Origin: Pseudomonadota bacterium
Lineage (GTDB): Bacteria; Pseudomonadota; Alphaproteobacteria; Sphingomonadales; Sphingomonadaceae
Direction of reading: 5' to 3'
DNA length: 9,784 nt
Assembly: GCA_023424275.1 (NCBI GenBank)
Contig: JAFAED010000521.1
Coordinates: 1-9,784, forward strand
The notes under the pieces were generated by a model, which was not told the origin of the DNA, searched no databases, and saw nothing but the letters and a program-made list of their open reading frames with translations. Numbering within the stretch: position 1 is the first letter of the stretch; every line of letters starts with the position of its first letter. This document shows positions 5,924 to 9,784 of the stretch, in pieces. Made by a program: the position numbers and the translations under genes.

Positions 5924-7900
5924 TCATTTCGTCGCGGGCGTCAGCCGGATCGTCCCACCGCCATTGGGCGCCAGCTTCAATGTCAGGGCATCGCCGCGTG
6001 CGACGGCCGCCCGGCGGTCGCGCACGACCGCTGCGGGTGTTTCTCCATCGGTCCAAAGCTGCGCGGCAAAGCGGCCGTCGCCCAGGAAGCCGAGCGGCAC
6101 ATCGACCGTCCGCCCTGCTTCGTTGGTCATCGCGCCGACGTACCAGTCGCGGCCCTTGCGGCGCGCGACCACGACATATTCGCCAATGTCGCCCGCGATG
6201 AAGCGCGTCTCGTCCCAGTCGGCGGGCACCGCCTTGATGAAATCGAACTCGGGCGCGGCGCGATAGAGGTCGGGATTGTCGGCGACGCTCTGTAGCGGGC
6301 TTTCATAGACGACGAACATCGCCAGCTGGTGCGCGCGCGTCGTCTGCACCTCGGGCGCGTTCCAGTGGAATTTGAAATCCTTGGGATCGACGTTGCGGAA
6401 GCCGCCCGGCGTATAGTCGATCGGTCCCAGCACCATGCGCGTGAACGGAATGGTGACATTGTGCCGCGAGGTGATCGCGTTGCCCCATTTATTATATTCG
6501 GCCCCCATCACACCTTCCTGCGTGATGTAGTTGGGATAGGTGCGGTTCATGCCCGTTGGATGATAGGCCGAGTGCATGTTGACGAGCAGCTTGCGCTTCG
6601 TCGCCTCTTCCATCACGCGGTGGAAGAAGCCGACCATTTCCTGATCGTCGCGGTCCATGAAGTCGATCTTGACGCCCTTGATGCCCCAGCTCGCATAGAG
6701 GTCGAACGCGGGGACGAGCTTCTTGTCGAGCAGGTCCCACTGCACCCACAGCAGGATGCCGACATTCTTCTGACGCGCATATTCGACGAGCGCGGGCATA
6801 TCGAGATTGGGCCGGACCTTCAGGATATCGGCATTGCTGAGGTTGTTCGGATCATAGACCGGACGGAAGCTCCACCCTTCGTCGAGCATCAGATAGGGAA
6901 AGCCCGATTCCGCCGCGAAATCGATGAAGCGCTTGATCGAGGCCATCGTCATGCCTTCGCCCGCCGGCGGCGCCGGGTGCGGGTCCGACCACCAATCCCA
7001 TGCCGCCTTGCCGGCCTTCACCCAAGACATGTCGGTCTTCGGCTGCGGGTTCAAATTGCCGATCAGGTTCGACGGGATCAGGTCGCCCGCATGATCGGCG
7101 AGCATCACGACGCGCCAGGGCGTCACCAGATCCTCTTTCGAAATGTCGCGAAGCGCGCCGAGGCGGCGGTTGTCCCAGCGCAGCGAAATCTGCGTCGCCA
7201 TGCCCAGCCCGCCATCCATCCGGCCGCGCAGGTACAGCCCACCATAATCGGTGAGGTCGGCTTCGGTCAGCAGGAAGCTCGTCTTGCCCGACGCGGTCTT
7301 GCAGGTGAAGGGCGGGTCGTAGAGATGATACCAGCGGATCGCCGAGGATTTGACCGGCTCGTACATCCCCTCATGGCTCAAATCCATGCGGCCGGTGTTG
7401 AAGCCATAGCAGTTGTAATCGCTCGGGAAATTGAACTGCGTCCGCTCGTTCATCAGCGACACCGATTTGAGCTGCGGCTGGACCGGCACGCGATAACGGA
7501 ACGCCACCCCGTCGTCATAGGCACGGACGATCAGGTCCACGCGCCGGCCGTCGCCGCGCTCGGTCATGGCGATCACGACTTCGTTGAAATGGTCGCGCGC
7601 GCTCGACGCCTTGGTCGCGATCAGCTTGTGCTCGACGTCGACCGAGCGCCGGCTGCTCGACGTGAAGTCGAAGGCACCGAAATTCTTCGTATAGAGGATA
7701 TCGAGCCCGAGCGGTGACGGCGCGATCACCGTCTCGCCCCGGCGTTCGATGCGGTAGGTCGGGGACGCATCGCCCGTCGAGGCGTCGAGCCGAATATGGA
7801 CCGACCCATCGGGCGACGACAATTCGACCGGCGCCGACTGCTGCGCCCATGCGGGATGCGAAGCCATAGCCAGCGCGGCCGCCATCACCCGGTACATCAT
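5924..7900 (-). CDS. GH97 glycoside hydrolase, retaining type (predicted alpha-galactosidase or beta-L-arabinopyranosidase)
   Basis: Periplasmic or secreted glycosidase of 658 residues with an N-terminal beta-domain, a central TIM barrel (about 280-560) and a short C-terminal beta-domain. The signal peptide is 1-19 (AWA|Q). Numbering is from the chosen start. Retaining GH97 enzymes such as Bacteroides BtGH97b use an Asp nucleophile, here D413 in GVKIDFMD, and a Glu acid/base, here E468 in GAEYNKW. Their 55-residue spacing equals the D415/E470 spacing I recall for BtGH97b. E462 (TQEG) and E177 (SHEGMYEP) fit calcium ligands. S444 (VNMHS) replaces the Glu base of inverting SusB-type enzymes. 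The frame is open to a GTG at 7942, but GGGGAGG lies 6 nt before the ATG at 7900, with another ATG at 7897; both leave a normal signal peptide. It is first in an operon with the receptor. Confidence 0.92.
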   Translation of the reverse strand: MMYRVMAAALAMASHPAWAQQSAPVELSSPDGSVHIRLDASTGDASPTYRIERRGETVIAPSPLGLDILYTKNFGAFDFTSSSRRSVDVEHKLIATKASSARDHFNEVVIAMTERGDGRRVDLIVRAYDDGVAFRYRVPVQPQLKSVSLMNERTQFNFPSDYNCYGFNTGRMDLSHEGMYEPVKSSAIRWYHLYDPPFTCKTASGKTSFLLTEADLTDYGGLYLRGRMDGGLGMATQISLRWDNRRLGALRDISKEDLVTPWRVVMLADHAGDLIPSNLIGNLNPQPKTDMSWVKAGKAAWDWWSDPHPAPPAGEGMTMASIKRFIDFAAESGFPYLMLDEGWSFRPVYDPNNLSNADILKVRPNLDMPALVEYARQKNVGILLWVQWDLLDKKLVPAFDLYASWGIKGVKIDFMDRDDQEMVGFFHRVMEEATKRKLLVNMHSAYHPTGMNRTYPNYITQEGVMGAEYNKWGNAITSRHNVTIPFTRMVLGPIDYTPGGFRNVDPKDFKFHWNAPEVQTTRAHQLAMFVVYESPLQSVADNPDLYRAAPEFDFIKAVPADWDETRFIAGDIGEYVVVARRKGRDWYVGAMTNEAGRTVDVPLGFLGDGRFAAQLWTDGETPAAVVRDRRAAVARGDALTLKLAPNGGGTIRLTPATK

Positions 7901-7942
7901 CGTCATCCTCCCCACCGCCGCCTTGTGGCGACTTGTCGGCAC

Positions 7943-7971
7943 AGAATGACGTCAAGCCAAATTGGAGTCAA
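7943..7971 (-). promoter_or_regulatory. Weak candidate promoter for the GH97-receptor operon
   Basis: On the minus strand TTGACT (7971-7966) is followed after 17 nt by CATTCT (7948-7943). The -35 box is good and the -10 matches only three of six bases. Nearby, TATAAT (minus strand, 7987-7982) matches the -10 consensus perfectly but lacks a -35. Either could drive the operon. Confidence 0.3.
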
Positions 7972-7991
7972 TATGATTTATATTATATTTG

Positions 7992-8019
7992 AAATCGCCG
8001 ACGATATATCGGCGGATTT
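7992..8019. promoter_or_regulatory. Inverted repeat upstream of the GH97 operon, possible operator
   Basis: AAATCGCCGA (7992-8001) and TCGGCGGATTT (8009-8019) are complementary apart from one extra base, around a 7-nt CGATATA loop. It sits just upstream of the AT-rich stretch holding the candidate promoters. No T-tract follows on the plus strand. An operator is the preferred reading; it could also end the DUF6894 transcript coming from the right. Confidence 0.35.
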
Positions 8020-8038
8020 GTCGAGATGTCATGACAAA
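8017..8038. promoter_or_regulatory. Second inverted repeat (TTTGTC-N10-GACAAA)
   Basis: TTTGTC (8017-8022) and GACAAA (8033-8038) are exact complements separated by 10 nt, and the segment also contains the perfect 10-bp palindrome TGTCATGACA (8027-8036). The arm length and spacing would suit a dimeric regulator. It overlaps the end of the neighbouring inverted repeat. No regulator can be assigned. Confidence 0.3.
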
Positions 8039-8065
8039 GGACGCGGCCGACGATCCCGCACCCAT

Positions 8066-8290
8066 TCAATTTTCGATGATCACGCGCACGGTCAAACGGG
8101 TTTCCCCGCTGTCGTCGACAAGGTCGATGCGGATGCCATGCTCGCGTAGCGCGGTATCGGGGTCGTCGACGAGCAGGCTGCCGCTATAGCGGACCGCTTC
8201 GCGCTGCGCGGCATCGACATCGCGAAGGTGCAAGCCATCCTCGTCCCGATGCTGCGCCCCGTTCGTCGTATGGAAGAAATATTGCGGCAT
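8066..8290 (-). CDS. DUF6894 family small protein
   Basis: Small cytoplasmic protein of 74 residues that looks like the DUF6894 family: the PQYFFH opening (2-7), DEDG (16-19), a D-xx-A-xREA helix (about 24-32) and a C-terminal beta-rich half ending LTVRVIIEN. No function is established that I know of. The frame extends to an ATG at 8317, but GGAGG at 8296-8300 stands 5 nt before the ATG at 8290, and MPxYFFH is the usual family start, so 8290 is chosen. It begins 33 bp after the Crp/Fnr gene on the same strand and is probably co-transcribed with it. A pairing of such proteins with regulators suggests a stress or regulatory link, which is only inference. Confidence 0.8.
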   Translation of the reverse strand: MPQYFFHTTNGAQHRDEDGLHLRDVDAAQREAVRYSGSLLVDDPDTALREHGIRIDLVDDSGETRLTVRVIIEN

Positions 8291-8323
8291 CACGTCCTCC
8301 GGGCCCGCCTCCCCCACGTCATC

Positions 8324-9112
8324 CTAAACCCCCGACAAATTGTTTCGATGCAGATATGCCGAGGAAAAATTCGATATTTGCGCCAACTTCGGAAAGTTGA
8401 GGATCGTCAGCGACCGCGATGGCCTGCCGATCGCACCCACCTGCTCCAGTTGCCTCAGCATCCGGTTGATATGAACGGGGGTCAGTCCGAGCAGGTCGGC
8501 CAGTTGCTCCTGTGTCAACGGAACCCCGAAGCTTCCGGTATGTTCGCTCGCGATGTCGTTGACCCGGTCGTGCAATTCGCAAAGCAGATGCGCGAGGCGG
8601 GCAAGCGCGCTGCGACGGCCGATGTTGAGCAGCCATTCGCGGCCGATCGACGCTTCGATCAATATGTCGACCAATACGGCGCGAGCGACGCCGGGACGTG
8701 CGACAGTCAGATCCTCGACGGCCTTCAACGGGATCATCGCAAGCGTTGCAGGGGTCAGGGTGCGGACGTCATGATCGGCAAAATGCAGATAGAGCGACTG
8801 AAAATCGAGCGCGTCACCCGGTAATTTCAGCGAGACGATCTGCCGGCCGCCATCCGATGCGACTTTCTGCCGATAAACGAAACCCGCCAACAGGATCGGG
8901 CATATATCCGCCCGGTCGCCCTCGCGCAGAATGGAGGTGCCGGTTTCGACATGTTTGATGACATGCGGAAGGGCCGCAATCGCCTGTTGATCGGATGCCG
9001 ACAGGCGGCTGTGACTGAGCAGCTTCCGGATCAGGATGCTGAGCGGGCCATGCCCCATGCGGTTGGCGTGATCGTCCGCCCATTGGGTCGAAAACAGGAG
9101 GTCGGTTGGCAT
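8324..9112 (-). CDS. Crp/Fnr family transcriptional regulator
   Basis: DNA-binding regulator of 262 residues. An N-terminal cyclic-nucleotide-binding-like beta-barrel (about 45-135, with ILREGDRADICPILLAGFVY and SLKLPGDALDF) is followed by a dimer helix (about 137-185) and a Crp-type winged helix-turn-helix (about 197-235, LTQEQLADLLGLTPVHINRMLRQL). Only two cysteines occur (C71, C178), so it lacks the Fnr iron-sulfur cluster ligands. I do not see the arginine-serine cAMP-binding signature of true Crp, so the signal sensed is unknown. The ATG at 9112 gives an 18-residue extension before MGHGPLS; an internal ATG at 9058 is the alternative, but neither has a good Shine-Dalgarno. It precedes the DUF6894 gene and diverges from the TonB-like gene. 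Confidence 0.9.
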   Translation of the reverse strand: MPTDLLFSTQWADDHANRMGHGPLSILIRKLLSHSRLSASDQQAIAALPHVIKHVETGTSILREGDRADICPILLAGFVYRQKVASDGGRQIVSLKLPGDALDFQSLYLHFADHDVRTLTPATLAMIPLKAVEDLTVARPGVARAVLVDILIEASIGREWLLNIGRRSALARLAHLLCELHDRVNDIASEHTGSFGVPLTQEQLADLLGLTPVHINRMLRQLEQVGAIGRPSRSLTILNFPKLAQISNFSSAYLHRNNLSGV

Positions 9113-9122
9113 TCCATTCTCG

Positions 9123-9156
9123 TTCCGGTTGCCCCCTCTCCATCATCAAACCGGAA
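9123..9156. promoter_or_regulatory. Inverted repeat between the Crp/Fnr and TonB-like genes
   Basis: TTCCGGTT (9123-9130) and AACCGGAA (9149-9156) are exact complements with an 18-nt spacer. The pair lies in the 91-bp gap between the two divergent starts, beginning 11 nt upstream of the regulator's ATG. It may be an operator shared by both genes or a leader hairpin. I recognise no known consensus. Confidence 0.35.
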
Positions 9157-9203
9157 AAACGCCGCGCGGTTCCATGGCATCGGCGACCCGGGCGCATCGA
9201 ATA

Positions 9204-9784
9204 ATGCCGAAGCTTGCCAAAGGCCGGGTGCCCGACTATCCCCGCCTCCCCAGCCCCGAGCGCCTCGACCAGCGGACTCCCCACCAAAGATTGTTTCAGC
9301 TGAACCCCGTTCCAGCCACCCCTTATGTCGAACAGCTCAACATCGGAGCCGGGCGGCGCACATTTGCGATAACCCTGGCGGTCCTGATCGCCGGGCTCCT
9401 TCTCGTCTTGCTGCTGTCGTGGGGCACCGAACAGCCGAGCGGCAAAAAGGACGAGGTCGTAACCGTGGTGAGGCTTGAGGCCACCGAGGCGCCAAAAGCG
9501 GCTTCGAAAACGGACACACCGAAACAGGACAGTGCCGCGGAACCGACGAGGTCGCCGCAACCCGTCGCCGAGGAGCCGCGGCCCCCGGAGCCCGCCGCTC
9601 CCGCGCCTCCGCCGCCGCCAACGCCGCCGCTGACGCAACTGCCCCCGCTGCCGGCAAGTCCTCCCAAGCCCCCCGCACGTCCCGTCTATGGCCCCCCCGA
9701 CCGTGGCGGCAGCCCCGCCTCGCGCGATTCCGAACGGGTGGGAACGGCCCCCAATGGCGAGCCGCTCTATGCCGCCGCCTGGTA
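9204..9784 (+). CDS. TonB-like proline-rich inner-membrane protein (3' partial)
   Basis: The frame is open from the ATG at 9204 to the window end, giving 193 residues with no stop. It has a cytoplasmic N-terminus of about 52 residues, one membrane segment (about 53-73, ITLAVLIAGLLLVLLL), a charged stretch rich in Lys, Glu and Thr (80-112), a proline-rich linker (about 113-165, including APPPPPTPP) and then VYGPPDRG and APNGEPLYAAAW. This topology is that of TonB-type energy transducers, which span the periplasm to reach outer-membrane receptors. The last motif resembles TonB-like proteins I associate with sphingomonads. The C-terminal domain lies outside the window, so the assignment is incomplete. 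An in-frame ATG at 9174 is an alternative start; neither has a clear ribosome-binding site. It diverges from the Crp/Fnr gene. Confidence 0.65.
   Translation, partial: MPKLAKGRVPDYPRLPSPERLDQRTPHQRLFQLNPVPATPYVEQLNIGAGRRTFAITLAVLIAGLLLVLLLSWGTEQPSGKKDEVVTVVRLEATEAPKAASKTDTPKQDSAAEPTRSPQPVAEEPRPPEPAAPAPPPPPTPPLTQLPPLPASPPKPPARPVYGPPDRGGSPASRDSERVGTAPNGEPLYAAAW

Noticed and set aside
6329..7717. Long open frame on the plus strand opposite GH97
   Set aside because: It is antisense to a well-supported enzyme and is Arg/His-rich with no recognisable motif, typical of a shadow in GC-rich DNA.
7901..7942. GTG at 7942 or ATG at 7906 as the GH97 start
   Set aside because: No ribosome-binding site precedes the GTG, and GGGGAGG directly abuts the ATG at 7906. 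The ATG at 7900 has proper spacing and leaves a normal signal peptide.
7957..7995. AT-rich stretch as a mobile-element boundary
   Set aside because: No transposase, target-site duplication or tRNA end is visible; a promoter region before the GH97 operon explains it better.
8814..9638. Minus-strand open frames across the TonB-like gene and the regulator start
   Set aside because: Gly/Arg-rich translation is the complement of a proline-rich coding stretch. The plus-strand frame has a membrane segment and a sensible domain order.
9603..9670. Cytosine-rich low-complexity tract as a DNA repeat
   Set aside because: It encodes the proline-rich periplasmic linker of the TonB-like protein and needs no separate explanation.

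Overview
The window reads as chromosomal DNA of a GC-rich alphaproteobacterium, most likely a sphingomonad (Sphingopyxis/Sphingomonas type). The support is a large TonB-dependent receptor of the Xanthomonas/Caulobacter-type family, a Crp/Fnr regulator paired with a small DUF6894 protein, a proline-rich TonB-like protein of sphingomonad style, and the GC-rich extragenic palindromes common in these genomes. No rRNA, tRNA, CRISPR array, transposase or phage gene was seen.

Layout. (1) Positions 1-2850, plus strand: the 3' end of a sugar operon with translationally coupled genes, namely an AraH-like ABC permease (5' end outside the window), a D-galactonate dehydratase (dgoD) and an SDR dehydrogenase. 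(2) Positions 2851-3155: a convergent intergenic region with no gene, carrying a short hairpin, a two-armed REP-like palindrome and a perfect 24-bp palindrome. (3) Positions 3156-7900, minus strand: a GH97 glycosidase followed 50 bp later by a TonB-dependent receptor, led by an AT-rich promoter region with inverted repeats at about 7943-8038. (4) Positions 8066-9112, minus strand: a Crp/Fnr regulator followed by a DUF6894 protein. (5) From 9204, plus strand and running off the window end: a single-pass, proline-rich TonB-like protein, divergent from the regulator.

How the genes fit together (inference). The receptor would bring an oligosaccharide across the outer membrane. The GH97 enzyme has the retaining-type active-site pattern and would release terminal D-galactose (or the stereochemically similar L-arabinopyranose) in the periplasm. 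The ABC permease would import the monosaccharide. An oxidative, non-phosphorylating route would then use the aldonate dehydratase, with the SDR acting either on the sugar or on the 2-keto-3-deoxy product. The two convergent units therefore look like one galactoside/arabinoside utilisation locus. The Crp/Fnr, DUF6894 and TonB-like genes may be unrelated neighbours.

Nothing here is clearly an undescribed system. The most testable ideas are the step the SDR catalyses, the GH97 specificity, the covarying double-hairpin repeat, and the inverted repeat between the regulator and the TonB-like gene.
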